In this document: positions 53,593-64,000 of the stretch, piece by piece
Position numbering within the stretch: position 1 is the first letter of the stretch
Layout: the number at the start of each line of letters is the position of its first letter
Assembly: GCF_000219625.1 (NCBI RefSeq)
Contig: NC_018217.1
Span: 3,720,001 to 3,784,000, forward strand
Length of the DNA: 64,000 nucleotides
Source: Zymoseptoria tritici IPO323
Lineage: Eukaryota; Ascomycota; Dothideomycetes; Mycosphaerellales; Mycosphaerellaceae
Direction of reading: 5' to 3'
The notes under the pieces: model-generated
The model's database searches: none
The model's input: the letters and a program-made list of their open reading frames with translations, nothing else
What the model was told of the DNA's origin: nothing
Position numbers and translations under genes: made by a program

Positions 53593-54599
53593 AGGTCTTG
53601 CTTTGAAGGCAAATGGAATGATGGCGAGACACGGGCAGAGGCGAGATCAAACGTTGAGTTGCGGCGACCAAGGGAGATTGGATGCGAGGACTTCCTCCAA
53701 GGCGGACTGGAATGGCAGATAGCTCAGAAGCTCTCCGTTCGCAATGGCTGGAACTGGCGATTTGCCTCCGAATCGCTGTTGGCTTATGGTATTGTGTTGG
53801 TGAGGTCGGTGAGACTACATAGTTTTGCTGGCTACTGTAGATAGCTACTGTAGAAATTGTTCCGTCTCATTGACTCACGAAGAAAATGTGACCATGGCAC
53901 TTCTCTGATCCTTTACCAAGAAGCTCGTGCAGTAAGGAGAACAGCGAGCCAAAGCAAGTGATTCGTTTCTTTATCCCAGTCCCCTTGTTTGCTGCCATAG
54001 AGTGCACTGTAGCCAAAGACCAATACTATCATCAGCTGCTACATGAGGTATTCACGTCTGACGAAGTCCTTCTCTTGACTTCCACCACCAACGATCGACC
54101 CTACTGTCTGCATGTGACAGACCACGACCTCACGAATTTCTGCTGTCACAGATCATAGGCCGGCAGTCTTTCTTCTTGAGCAGCAACTTTTGGGCGCTGG
54201 ATTCTCGACACCGCTTCCTTACCTACCACATCGACCGATCATATCGCCGACGTCGCATCCGCGCGGAATCCACAATCACCTACTCCGAGTTCGCGGCGCA
54301 AAATTTGAGATCAGCTCCTGAGCTCCGCCAAGTGAACAGGTGTGCTAAACTAGCTTCGTGACTAACATTTTCGATCCTCCCAGAGGCTGCCGATTTGCAT
54401 GTGAAAGCTCGAAAAGGGGCCTAAGAAGCTTCTTCCGCTCGCTCAATCGACATCATTTGGCCTCCACCATCATTATCACAACAACAACGTCCGCTTCTTC
54501 CTCTTCGATCGAAATCCTAAGCATCTTCCACCCCAACAACGACGACGCTCGGCGGTATCACAGAACTGGAATCTGCATCCGATTCGAAGCACTTCCACC
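53593..54599. other. Spacer between GTPase 3 and GTPase 4
   Basis: About 1 kb with no supported gene. A short direct repeat gctactgtaga occurs twice near 53830-53855. Confidence 0.4.
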
Positions 54600-56162
54600 A
54601 TGGCGACGAAGAGTATCAAAACAACAAGGGAATGGGAAGAATTGGAAGCTGGGATTCTTCTGTTGCGTCAGCTTCTCTCGCAACCGTTCGAAAGCATCAA
54701 AGCTTACAGCAAGACGGCGCAAGATCTTACTAGCAGCATCGAAGAGGTTCTGCAGAAACCCGGCCGAGTTATGTTTGCACTAGTGGGACAAGCGAGCTCA
54801 GGTCGAAGCGCCACGATCAATTCGCTCCTCGCTGTGAGCGATATTGCAAGAGATGGCGACGATTTTGGAGCGACGACTTTAACTAGGCAATCATTCAACG
54901 GAAAGCTGCCGGGCCAAATCCCCATTCCTCGCAGAAGTCTCCTTCGTCTCTCGAAATTATCGGTGGGAGATCCTCGCAGGGTTCGTCCGCGATTGCTACC
55001 GTAACAATTCGAAGACGCCTGTTGTGATTCGCGCTCTGCGATAGTTGTTCAACGACTGGCCATCCTGCACGGATGACGAAGCGGTGGCGTCACTCCTTGC
55101 TGAAGCAGAAGCAGAAGACGATGTTTCCATCGTTGCGGAGCTCATGCAGTATGGTGACGATCTGATGGAAGGTAAGCAGAGTGTGGTGTTCAGCGCTTCC
55201 AAGCCGGCTGAGCTTCTGGACCAGCTCGAACCATACGAATGTCGGTACAGCGAGCGCTCGTTCTGGCCATTCGTCTCCTCCATCAGTTTCCACTTGGACA
55301 GTCCTCTGACGAACGACGACATCTCGTTCCTGGAGCTACCTGCGGATGCTCCGCACTACATTCGCGAGCTCAACGACTTGCGATACCACCGAGACGCAAC
55401 GCACGCTATTATCGCCACAACAGTCGGTCGAGCTGTCCAGGATCCGGCTGTGTACAGCCATATCAGGACCATGCGCCAACTTGGCAGTAACCGACTTATT
55501 GCAATCATAACACAATCCGATGCGCTCAACGATGGTCCTGTACAACACAACAAACGCCCCAGAGACCGTGCTAGACAGTTGCAGAACCAACTCGCCGACG
55601 TAAGGACAGAGCAGAAATCCCTCGATAAGAATCTGACAGCGGTGTCCGAATTTTCCCCAGCATACACCGCGATGACACAGCGCAGATGGGAGCTAGTGCA
55701 ACTCGAGTGCGCTGCTTTCGTGGAGGAGAAGGCCCATAGGTTCCATCTGCGTCGCAAAGCTGTCGAAGGGGAACTCAAGATCAACCCGATTCCGATCCTC
55801 TCGACCTCGAATGGCGAGTACAAGAAGCACGCAGCCGGATTGCCGCCAACGGTTTTCGACGGACCTTATTTATCGCTCGAGGAGACAAATATTCCGACTT
55901 TGCGCAGACAAATTACCGCCTTCGCGAACGAGTTTCGTTGCAACGAGATGCAGCAGCTGGTGGACGTCACAATTCCAGCGCTGTTTGACCGACTTGATGT
56001 ACTTGCCTCTGACGAAGCTTCGCACGACGAGGATAAGAGTATGGGGAGCAGAAGCTGCGAGAAGATTTGGTAGGGAGTCTGCTGAAAGCGAGAAGGACTT
56101 TGGACGGTCCGATGCGAAACGCTTTGGCTGCGCTAGGCGACGAGTCCACCTCAAAGCGCTGA
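54600..56162 (+). pseudogene. Dynamin-like GTPase pseudogene (GTPase 4)
   Basis: This is the nearest relative of GTPase 3: both have LLSQPF before the P-loop, FVRD-x-Y after it, and EETNIP-x-LRR near the end. Three lesions break it. There is a +1 shift in a cccc run at about 54920-54923, an in-frame TAG at 55042-55044 where GTPase 3 has a sense codon, and a frame change near 56035-56045. Past the third lesion the aligned tail TLDGPM...ALAAL continues in another frame to TGA 56160-56162. The motifs have also decayed: the P-loop is GQASSGRSA (Lys to Arg), G3 is ELPA and G4 is TQSD. It is very unlikely to make a working GTPase. A truncated piece from 55045 to 56073 stays open. Confidence 0.85.
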
Positions 56163-56749
56163 TTGGCGGTTGGAATGTTTTGGTATTTTCTGGTCGTTGC
56201 GGGCCTTCCATTCCTACCTCCTGGCAGCGGACTGATCTGGTTTTGTTTCGGGCCAAGTGTAGTTGAGACTCCAAAGTAAACCCAGCTAGAGCTTGCGACC
56301 TTGTAAAGTCTCGCTCAAGGTGAGCATATCGAGATGGGACGGCTGCCGTCTGTGCCATCAAGACGATCGTTGTTTCAATCGTTCCCGTTGCAACGAGCAG
56401 CAAAAGCAGTCATTCACCTGAGCCTCTTCGCAAGCTGTACTGCGAGCTTATTTGGGCGCGTAAGAAGACTCCCAGTATATGATAAGGGGTAGTCGTATCG
56501 CTGGCTCCCTTGGTCATAACGTACCGTAAATCGTGCTTCCTGATGTTGCAAGATGAAGAACAGCAAGCACCAAGTGAGGTCCTCCCGTGCTCACATGCAA
56601 ATTCTTGGCAGCCGGAGCTCGCCCCGCCAATCGCGATCTCGTAAGTATAACCTTCGAACTTACCACAACTACACCTCACCACAACTACACTCTTTACTCA
56701 CATTCTCGCACACCACCCTCGAGGCCAGGCCAGGTCGCCTTCACCCACA
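56163..56749. other. Intergenic region upstream of cog1
   Basis: About 0.6 kb without a supported gene. The last 100 bp are CA-rich (caccacaactacactc), like a leader. Confidence 0.4.
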
Positions 56750-59173
56750 ATGGCCCTCTCGACAGAATATCCTCCCACGTGGGAATCCGCTTTCGAAACC
56801 CACTCTCTTCCCGCTCTCCACTCACTCTCCGTCTCCCTCCGCCAGACCCTCACGGCCAATGCCACGGCTCAACGTTCACTAGTCGGATCGCGGTACAGAG
56901 AGCTGCTCTCCACGGCCGAAAGAATCGTGACTATGGCGGACGACGTGGAAAGAGTCGAAGAATTGATGGGCACCCTGGGGAGAGGATGTTCAGCGGGGAT
57001 GGTGGAAAGGAAGGCCAGAGGTTTGGCGAAGTGGAAGGATGGAAGAGTTGAGAGAGGAGGAGAAGCAGAGGCGTTGGTTAGAGGACGGGTGGTCAGGAGT
57101 TTGGTCGATGGAGCGGGGAGGTTGGGAAAGAGAGGGAGGGGTGGGCATGTGCTGGCTGCTGGGAAGGATGTTGTGCTGGCGAGGTTGATTGTCAAGAGCA
57201 TGGAGAAGACTGGAGAAGCGAGTCAGGAGACCGCAGAGTTGGGAAAGAGGGTCAATGGTGCGAGAAAGAGGCTGTTGCGGTGGATTGAGAAGGTTGTGGG
57301 ACGGAAGGATGAAGGGAGACAAGGAGTTGTGAGGGCATTGACGGCATATACGCTCGTGGTCAGTGCAGCGCCGAAGGAGGTATTGAGATTCTTTTTGCAG
57401 GTCAGACTGGGAGAGGTTGAGAGGAGAGCCGAGGCGATCGAATCAGGAAAGAAAGAGGATGGTTTGGTTGGAGTGCTGGATACGTATGCGCAGACGCTGG
57501 TGGACGTGAAGAGTATCTTTCCTCGGAAGCTCACAGACGCGCTGTCTGCATTGGAGAAGACCACGCTGGTGCAAGATCCGGATGTCCGTGCCATGGAGGG
57601 ACTGAGCCTGGATGTGTACGAGAAATGGATACCAGAGGACGTCAGGAACTTCCACCCATATGTCCGACATGAACAACTCACTACGGCCGAAGTGAGCAGT
57701 GGGCTCGCAGCGTGGACGAAGCAAGCGCAGACGACTGTGCTTCAAGGTATACACGCCGCTCTGGAGTCTCAGATTGATGTGGACGTGGTGCTACGGATCC
57801 GACAGCAGGTCCTGTCGAAGTACATCTCCCTCAGCACTCAACTCCGCAATGAGCAGCATACTCGAGCCATCGAATCTGTTCGTTCTACCTTCCTCGCCAG
57901 GCTTTCACAACTTACTGAGCAGGCCGCTGAACTCCCCGACCTCACCTCCAATCTCCCTCATTCATCCGCCAGTCCTCCGAGTGTATGGGCTCTTCACTCG
58001 ACTTCCGATCTCGACTCACCTGCCGGCGCTTCCCGCTTTCGACAAGCAATTCTCACTCATCAACATGGCCATAGTTCCGCCACGCAAAACGTTTCCGTCA
58101 TCCTAGACTCCTGGTCTAGCAATATCCAAACCTACACCGCGGCCATCGCCGGCATGAAGGCTATCAAATGGGCAAATGACCTTGATCTGGACCTCGACGA
58201 CTTGACAGATGCCGAAGGTCTGCATCACTCCCTCAGTCAGGAAGACCCAAAGTCACTCGAAGAAAGGCTTCAAACCGCTGTCGCGAAGAATCTCAATCTC
58301 GCTTACGAGAAGCTCGAGGCCTCTTGCAAGTCTTCATCGTCCCAGGATCCAGCTCTCACACTCCGCATGGTTCGCGAAGTCGATCATCGTCGGCGTGCGC
58401 TGGTCAGCCTTCTCACTGCCAAGTCATCCACCTCCTCGCCGTCCACATCGACACCTCACGCAGACGAATCATTCATCGCCTCTCTGCACCGCAGTCTCGC
58501 ATCCTCCGTCATCTCTAGACCTATACAGCGCTACAAACAATCTCTCGCATCCTCGGCATTGCGGAACACGTCAACGCTATGGGATGGCACTCCTCCTCTG
58601 CCCGTTCAACTTTCCACTTGCACATTCCGCTTCTTGCGGGATCTACATCGCGAAATGGCGGATAAGGGAACGGACTTGTGGAGTCGAGATGCCGTCTTGG
58701 CAGTGAAGCGAGAAGTTGAGAGGAACGTTGGGGAGGAAATGGGAAAGATCATTGATCGGAATGAATCCGTTGAGGATGGCGGGACGGGAGACGCAGAATC
58801 ACAGCAGAAGGAATCGAATGGAGAAGAAGCCGAGGCGAAGGATGTCTCCGATGCGGGTGATGCGGGCGTCGATCCGCAGAGCAGCACAGCCACGACGACG
58901 TCGCTGCCATCCCTTCCGCTGCTACAGATTCTCTTCGACATCTTCTATCTGCAAGGCATGCTGCATGCTTCAGCCGACGAAGCGTCGGCTTCACCGTCTG
59001 CTCCGCAGTCCGATGCGGGCAAAAAGCGGGAGGCTATGCTTGCGTCTCTAGCCGAGAAATGCCTAGACAGAACGAAGGGCGACCTGGATACTGCGGCGAA
59101 AGACAGGCTGATGAGGAGTGCAAAGGAGAGCTGGAGAAGGACGTATCTCCTGTTCGGGCTGCTAGCTGGATAG
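56750..59173 (+). CDS. cog1: Conserved oligomeric Golgi complex subunit 1 (Cog1)
   Basis: The single exon encodes 807 aa. The N-terminus has the COG1/Vps51 signature: WESAFETHSLPALHSLSVSL and SRYRELLSTAERIVTMADDVERVEELM, a coiled-coil segment at about residues 40-85. The rest is long alpha-helical sequence with few distinctive motifs, ending FDIFYLQGML and KESWRRTYLLFGLLAG, as expected for a CATCHR-type tether. Cog1 helps tether recycling vesicles at the Golgi and supports glycosylation. The acidic insertion at about 58760-58900 is low complexity. ATG 56750 gives the full N-terminal motif. Confidence 0.85.
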   Translation: MALSTEYPPTWESAFETHSLPALHSLSVSLRQTLTANATAQRSLVGSRYRELLSTAERIVTMADDVERVEELMGTLGRGCSAGMVERKARGLAKWKDGRVERGGEAEALVRGRVVRSLVDGAGRLGKRGRGGHVLAAGKDVVLARLIVKSMEKTGEASQETAELGKRVNGARKRLLRWIEKVVGRKDEGRQGVVRALTAYTLVVSAAPKEVLRFFLQVRLGEVERRAEAIESGKKEDGLVGVLDTYAQTLVDVKSIFPRKLTDALSALEKTTLVQDPDVRAMEGLSLDVYEKWIPEDVRNFHPYVRHEQLTTAEVSSGLAAWTKQAQTTVLQGIHAALESQIDVDVVLRIRQQVLSKYISLSTQLRNEQHTRAIESVRSTFLARLSQLTEQAAELPDLTSNLPHSSASPPSVWALHSTSDLDSPAGASRFRQAILTHQHGHSSATQNVSVILDSWSSNIQTYTAAIAGMKAIKWANDLDLDLDDLTDAEGLHHSLSQEDPKSLEERLQTAVAKNLNLAYEKLEASCKSSSSQDPALTLRMVREVDHRRRALVSLLTAKSSTSSPSTSTPHADESFIASLHRSLASSVISRPIQRYKQSLASSALRNTSTLWDGTPPLPVQLSTCTFRFLRDLHREMADKGTDLWSRDAVLAVKREVERNVGEEMGKIIDRNESVEDGGTGDAESQQKESNGEEAEAKDVSDAGDAGVDPQSSTATTTSLPSLPLLQILFDIFYLQGMLHASADEASASPSAPQSDAGKKREAMLASLAEKCLDRTKGDLDTAAKDRLMRSAKESWRRTYLLFGLLAG

Positions 59174-60746
59174 AGTAATTGCAGAAGCACGTCATACATC
59201 TGGATGTGCCAATGTGTTTCCTCTCGGAGATGCACACTCATTCGACTGGCGACGTGAGCTCTTATCCCATCATCACCGCGCTAGGAGAGTGTCCGCTCGC
59301 CCAATGGTGGCGATACCGACTTTTTCCGAGCCAATGCAGCCCGAGAAACAGTCTAAACCTGCAGGCTGCCCAAAGAGGTCGACGATGGAGTATTCGGCGT
59401 GAGCAATACTTCCTATATGCCACGTTTTGTATGCCCCAGCAGGGCTGTACGTCCCTCCACGCCAGGGAGTCTTGGAGGCTAAAGCAGTCACTGCCGTCAA
59501 ACGCCGGCCATGGACCGAGTTTAGACTCGGCCGATATCAATATTCTACGGCCTCTGAATTGAACATGAGACGCAATCTATACAACTCGTCGAGTTCCCTC
59601 CAGCTCCATCCAGCTCTCGCCACATCTCCGCATGGTCCCCGTTCCGGCGTGCAGCATTCACATTCGCCCGGCCTGCTATTCAATGTTCGCGAGCAGAGCT
59701 GAACCGGCTGACAAGGGAGATATCGCATAGCACGGGCCGATTGGCAGGAGGATGGCGTCGAGGGTGACCGGGATACTGCCGTGAAAGAGATGGAGGAAGA
59801 ATGTGTGATGCAAACGAGGGCGCAAGTATGCGACCCGTAAGCACCGAGCACGTCCAATGGATCGCCTCTACTGCAGGGTGAGACTTCGTCCGACCATTGT
59901 GTGAGGATTCTAGTGAAGTAGGCTCCTGAAGTCAGCTCTCGATTTGCAGCCTTCGTCATACCTAAAGCGTCGAGCCACTCCTACTGCTGTGCAGAATCTC
60001 TGAAAATGGCTCACGGATCATACACACAGCACCGGTCATGCTGGCACAGTCGAAGCCTCGAAGAAGAAGCGAGAAGAGGGGTGGCTACCTGTTCATCTAG
60101 CTTTGCACTTCCCGCTTCGATTCTCCGATCACAGGCGAACCGACGATCCCATTGGCACAGTCCATGCCCCTCCAGGGGGGAAGCCCGCGAGCCGAGGAAG
60201 TAAGGTTACGACTAGTGAGGGTGCAGGTGAGGTATACCCACGCAGTGTGGTACAGCTTTGCTGTCCAGTACCCACTTTGCTGTCGCCCTGCCCAAAGTGC
60301 ACACTCTAAGCAGCTGAGGGTGCCAGCAAAATTTGAGCGCGGCCACGCAGGTATTTTGGGCGGCAATGAAGCCGCAGTCTCAAGGGCACGATCAAACCTG
60401 TCAGTCACGAGAAGTACCGAAATCAAGGAGAAGAAGCATGCAATTCCGTTGCTATCTGCCAACCACCACCAGCCCCGTCGTACCTCAGCAACCTCTTAAA
60501 TCTCACGCCCTGCTTACTTCCTGCCCATCAATTCACAAATGAAATATTCCTCCAGTGCATGTCTTCTCAGCAAAAGCACAACCAAACCATCGCGAGTTCG
60601 CAATCCAAAACCCTTGAGACTGAGCTGAAGAGGGAAGGCCCCCAGCTCAATGCGTCGCGCCATATCGTCCCTTTCTTCGTTCTCCAGTTCGACGTCGGGA
60701 TCGATCGCACAGATTCGGCCAGGTTTTGGACGACCGTCTCGCCCAT
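59174..60746. other. 1.6-kb intergenic region with no supported gene
   Basis: Only short overlapping frames with no domain. Composition is ordinary. Confidence 0.4.
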
Positions 60747-61139
60747 TTACTCGACCTTAGGCCAGGCCTGACCCATAGGCTTGGCCTCAATGCTTCGAGG
60801 CTCCTCCTGTCCGAGCTCCCTCTTGGTGGGCTGAACCCATTCTGGAACACAAGCAGTGCGGAATTGTCCGTTCCAGCCAGACACGCAGCTCCACTTGCTG
60901 CTGCCGCAGCCTACGGGTTTGCCGTCTTTGCCATAAACTTGGCGGGTCCCGCAGCGGGCCTCGCAGTCCTCCCCGGACTTGGTCGCGGTGCCACCGTTGG
61001 CAGCTGCTCCATAGGTGGTGTCGACGCAGCAATGGCTGCCGTCGTTGTGCAAGCACTGGCAGTATCCCCAGCAGTCCAGGCCGGCGGAGACGGAGCTGGC
61101 CATGAAGAGGGCCGCTGCGACGGTGTAGAAGAATTGCAT
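60747..61139 (-). CDS. Small secreted cysteine-rich protein, 130 aa
   Basis: ATG 61139 opens a clear signal peptide (MQFFYTVAAALFMASSVSA). The in-frame upstream extension to 61286 would bury it, so I prefer this start. The mature part has ten Cys (DCWGYCQC, SHCCVD, DCEARCG, VGCGSS, SCVSG, ACVPEW), enough for five disulphides, then a 25-residue tail without Cys that contains KRE, a possible Kex2-like site. No intron is needed. It resembles no family I can name. In a plant-associated fungus it would count as an effector candidate. Confidence 0.75.
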   Translation of the reverse strand: MQFFYTVAAALFMASSVSAGLDCWGYCQCLHNDGSHCCVDTTYGAAANGGTATKSGEDCEARCGTRQVYGKDGKPVGCGSSKWSCVSGWNGQFRTACVPEWVQPTKRELGQEEPRSIEAKPMGQAWPKVE

Positions 61140-63013
61140 TGTTGCTGTTGGAATTGAGGGATTGTAGATGAGAATTGTTGGTTGTGATTGGTGATTGCGG
61201 TCTTGAGTGTGGATGATTGTACTGAAGCTGATGTTGAGAGTTGATGATTGAGATGTCGAGTAAAAGATCCGTTTGAGCGAATACATCGAAGGTATTTATC
61301 TGTTCTTTCCCTCTCCATTCAGTTGCTCGTTCGTGAGGACGTGAGGCGTCTCCACGGCAGAACCACCAAGGTCGAATGGTCTCTTCCAATCATCCGACAC
61401 CGTTTCCTGTAGTTCCTGTCCAAATGCCTCATCGCCGATGTATTGGATTGGAACATTCGCGGTGATACTAGGCAAAGAATGCGCCGAGTGACTGAGATGA
61501 CCGTTGGCGTCGCTCCAATGTTCGTTGTATGAGCGATATACTCGAGCTTCGGCGGGAAACGCTGTACGAGCCGCGTAATGCTCGACTTCGTACAAAGTCG
61601 GAGATGAGACAATGTCTTGCCTTACGACGAGCGGGCTCGGACAATTCCAAAGATGAGATGAGACGGCGTCTTGCAACGAGTTGCTCTAACCACAGTCAGG
61701 GTAGGTCAAGAGTCACAAGATGAGGTCAAGATAACACGAGAGTCACGAGACGAGATCTCCTAGGGCGCTCCTTGGAAACTCACTAAGGTGTGACGAGACG
61801 AGATCGTCCAACGCCGCCTCTGAGCAAACAACAAGGATCAACCCGGAGCATAGTGGAATCTTTGTACATGATCGGTCACGATTATCGGGCTATGAAGGCA
61901 GTACGGAATGTAGTCTTGTTCTCGACAGCGCCGTGGGCGAGTTGAGTCCCATTCCTCTCGACACACGTAGGTTGACGACTGTGGCATCAACAGGTGAAGT
62001 CCGGATCCTGGTCTATACACGCTATAGGGCTACGGCTGCGACTGCCGATGCGAACTCATGCCCGTGGTCTGCTCCCTTGCTGAACAGGCTTTTGCACTCA
62101 CGCCGGATCCGAAGCCGACTCTTCCGATGTGTCACCATTGCGCCTCGCGGTTAGCCCAAGTGCAATGTCTTGCTTATTGTTGATTAGCGACCCCACGTGG
62201 AGACCAGCGATCCGGAGAAATGACCACAAGCTTTGCAAGCTTCTCGAAGTGCTCGAGCACTTGGTCACCCTAAGGGGCAGACCCCGGGGGGTGGAGCTCA
62301 CTCCGTGGTCTCGCCTGAACTCGCTATTCGCTATCGAGATTCTGCTAATGACAAGCGCGAGATCTCGCATTCTGAATTGCTCCGGAATCTACAGGGGGCG
62401 TGTCGAAGGGGCAAGTCGTAACGTCTTGCTCCGAACTTGTCCCCGTCCAATCAGAAGATGGATTCTCAGTCTTCCTCGACATAAACCCGCCGCGGACAAT
62501 AATGAGAGTATCTCGACGCTACTACAAGACCAACATACTGGCATCGCACCTGCACGCCACCAAGACGTACTATGATGGTCCCCCACGAGATACTACCTCA
62601 TCACAAGACCGATATTCTGGAATCGTGCCCGCGAGCTCCTGAGACACCATGTGCTGACTCCGAAAAGCTCCCACCAATGTCCATCGGATCTTGTATCTGA
62701 ACTAGAGTTTTCTCGTTGACTTAGGGCGACAGCAAGGTCATCCACGGCCAGCGTGCTCGTCGGTGTCGTTACCAGCGTCAGTCGCAAGGAGGACCCGCTC
62801 GACCGCTCGAGGGAACGCATTCAAAAGGCAGGACTCTTCCTCTTCGTTGCACTGATTCATCCAAGTCCATCACTCGACCAACACCCATCTTGACCAGCAG
62901 ATCTGACCTCCGTGCTTGTTGTCAACTCCATTCCAAGTCTATCACCAGTCCAACATCCATACCGACCGTCCATCCTACCTCTGCTCTCTTTGCCAATCCC
63001 ACCCCATTCCAAC
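61140..63013. other. 1.9-kb gene-poor region between two secreted-protein genes
   Basis: No gene supported. Short degenerate direct repeats (gatgagac-ggcgtcttgc, cacgagacgagatc) occur at about 61600-61810, and a perfect 16-bp palindrome lies at 62247-62262. The last 100 bp before 63014 are CCA-rich leader-like sequence. Confidence 0.4.
62247..62262. repeat. Perfect 16-bp palindrome
   Basis: The sequence aagtgctcgagcactt equals its own reverse complement. It could bind a dimeric factor or be chance; it is 750 bp from the nearest start codon. Confidence 0.6.
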
Positions 63014-63353
63014 ATGAAGGCCGCCACTCTCATCGCAGCTCTTTTCGCAATCGCAGATCATGTCATGGCAGACGACATATGCTGCGTCTCCAACTACGAT
63101 CCAAGTCAAGGCAGATGCGCTGTTGGAATTCCCGCCTGCGTAAGACTCCTCTCCGCCATTTCGCGTGCATATCTGACACACTCTCCAGTGCGATGGAAGG
63201 ATCCGCAAACATCCGAAATGCGCCACGGCCACATTGGGCGAAATCTTTTTCCAACCGCGCGACCAGACGGGCCCGGTACCTGGGGGTGGAAACCCCTCTC
63301 AATGCACTCCGGGAGGGAGACAAGGCGAGTGGTGGTGTGTGCACTACCCCTGA
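63014..63353 (+). CDS. Small secreted cysteine-rich protein, 96 aa
   Basis: Exons 63014-63139 and 63189-63353, joined over a 49-nt intron (gtaaga ... tctgacac ... ccag), encode 96 aa. The signal peptide is MKAATLIAALFAIADHVMA. The mature chain of 77 residues has eight Cys (DDICCVSN, GRCAVG, the CC pair made by splicing, HPKCATA, SQCTPG, WWCVHYP), so four disulphides are possible. The intron is needed: it joins the two Cys at the exon boundary and gives a stop soon after WWC. No known family recognised; effector-like by size, secretion and Cys content. Confidence 0.75.
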
Positions 63354-63686
63354 GAAGACTCGGTCCGGGCGAGGGGATCAGGGAAGGCACCAGAGTACGG
63401 CGATCGCGAAGCGTCGGACCTTTCCGGCAGGCTTGTCTATGTGGATGGAAGATGAGGCGGATGAGGATGTGTGGCTGGACCTGTTCGTTTCTTTGTTGTC
63501 TGATGCGTGCACTCATAGACCGTAGCATTTCATTTTGATTTTTGTCTGGAGAAACCCTATTACATCCGCAAGCTCTTCCACCTTACACTTTAGCCACGTC
63601 CTGAATTCGCATCTCAAACTGACCATTGCCCTCGGTGCCCATTGGCGTCTTGAAAGCGAAGCAGGATCTTTGTAACGCGAACCCCT
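63354..63686. other. Convergent intergenic region
   Basis: About 0.3 kb between convergent ends. No gene seen. Confidence 0.4.
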
Positions 63687-64000
63687 TTAGCTGAATCGAA
63701 CGCTTTGATTCGCTGTGTCGTGGTAAGTGGACCTTCTTCTCTCGTTCTCAGGGGACGTCGAGGTCGATCCGAGAGATTTTGACAGCTGGTCGACGGCCGA
63801 GGTGTTTTGGCCGACGGCTTGCGCGAGCCTCTTCAGAGCATCGCTCTGATCCCTGAGCTGTGACTGCATTCGCTTCGCTTCCATTTCGTGCCACCCCTTC
63901 TGCGCTTTCGCAAGATCTCTCTCCTTCTTAGCAACCATCTTCTCTCGTTCCGCGACGTCGCGCTCTCCCGTGGTCAGATCTTGCTGTGCTTCCCAGAGTT
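63687..64000 (-). CDS. C-terminal end of a coiled-coil protein, 5' truncated by window
   Basis: The frame is open from the window edge to the stop at 63687, giving at least 104 residues. The visible part is a charged coiled coil (EREKMVAKKERDLAKAQKGW, then SQLRDQSDALKRLAQAVGQN) followed by a Ser/Thr-rich tail ending in SVRFS. The in-frame ATG at 63938 is probably internal, because coil sequence continues upstream of it. No family can be assigned from this piece. Confidence 0.6.
   Translation of the reverse strand, partial: LWEAQQDLTTGERDVAEREKMVAKKERDLAKAQKGWHEMEAKRMQSQLRDQSDALKRLAQAVGQNTSAVDQLSKSLGSTSTSPENERRRSTYHDTANQSVRFS

Noticed and set aside
1..64000. CRISPR arrays or bacterial-type operons
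   Set aside because: None expected or seen; introns and gene content are eukaryotic, and the tandem repeats found are coding minisatellites without unique spacers.

Overview
The window is nuclear DNA of a filamentous ascomycete (Pezizomycotina). The genes have many short (about 46-100 nt) GT-AG introns with CTAAC/CTGAC-like branch sites, CAA-rich leaders, and a retrotransposon whose two LTRs differ only by CpA-to-TpA transitions, the mark of repeat-induced point mutation (RIP). The gene set and the small secreted proteins fit a Dothideomycete, perhaps Mycosphaerellaceae-like, but that placement is inference.

Layout. 1-17.9 kb: a 3'-truncated dynamin-like GTPase (GTPase 1, minus), the SF3b subunit Cus1/SF3B2, an RS/RGG-rich protein, the zinc-knuckle protein Gis2/Byr3, an F-box/WD protein, a Sae2/Ctp1/CtIP resection factor, an SREBP-type bHLH factor, and a secreted I9-type proteinase inhibitor-like protein. 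18.05-24.41 kb: one complete but RIP-destroyed Ty1/Copia element on the minus strand, with 171-bp LTRs and a 5-bp target duplication. It carries a tRNA-Cys-like gene on its opposite strand and sits just upstream of the inhibitor gene. 25-39 kb: compact housekeeping genes: Pcf11, a Pop8-like RNase P/MRP subunit, Set2, an AT-hook protein, Rcf2, Rrp36 and a J-like protein with a histone H1-like tail. 39-64 kb: gene-poor, accessory-looking DNA holding three more GTPases of the GTPase 1 family (41.5, 51.9 and 54.6 kb), a small membrane protein made of a duplicated 49-residue module, a disordered nuclear-type protein, Cog1, two small secreted Cys-rich proteins and the end of a coiled-coil gene.

The main unusual system is the set of four related large GTPases (most like the dynamin-superfamily nuclear GTPase SLIP-GC type) within 56 kb. 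Their nucleotide-binding motifs run from intact (GTPase 1) through nearly intact (GTPase 2, 893 aa, five exons) to a frameshifted copy with altered G3/G4 (GTPase 3) and a multiply broken pseudogene (GTPase 4). The last two are neighbours and are each other's closest relatives here. The second notable item is the tRNA-Cys-like sequence inside the Copia element: every departure from canonical tRNA pairing and its changed anticodon fits TpG-to-TpA change.
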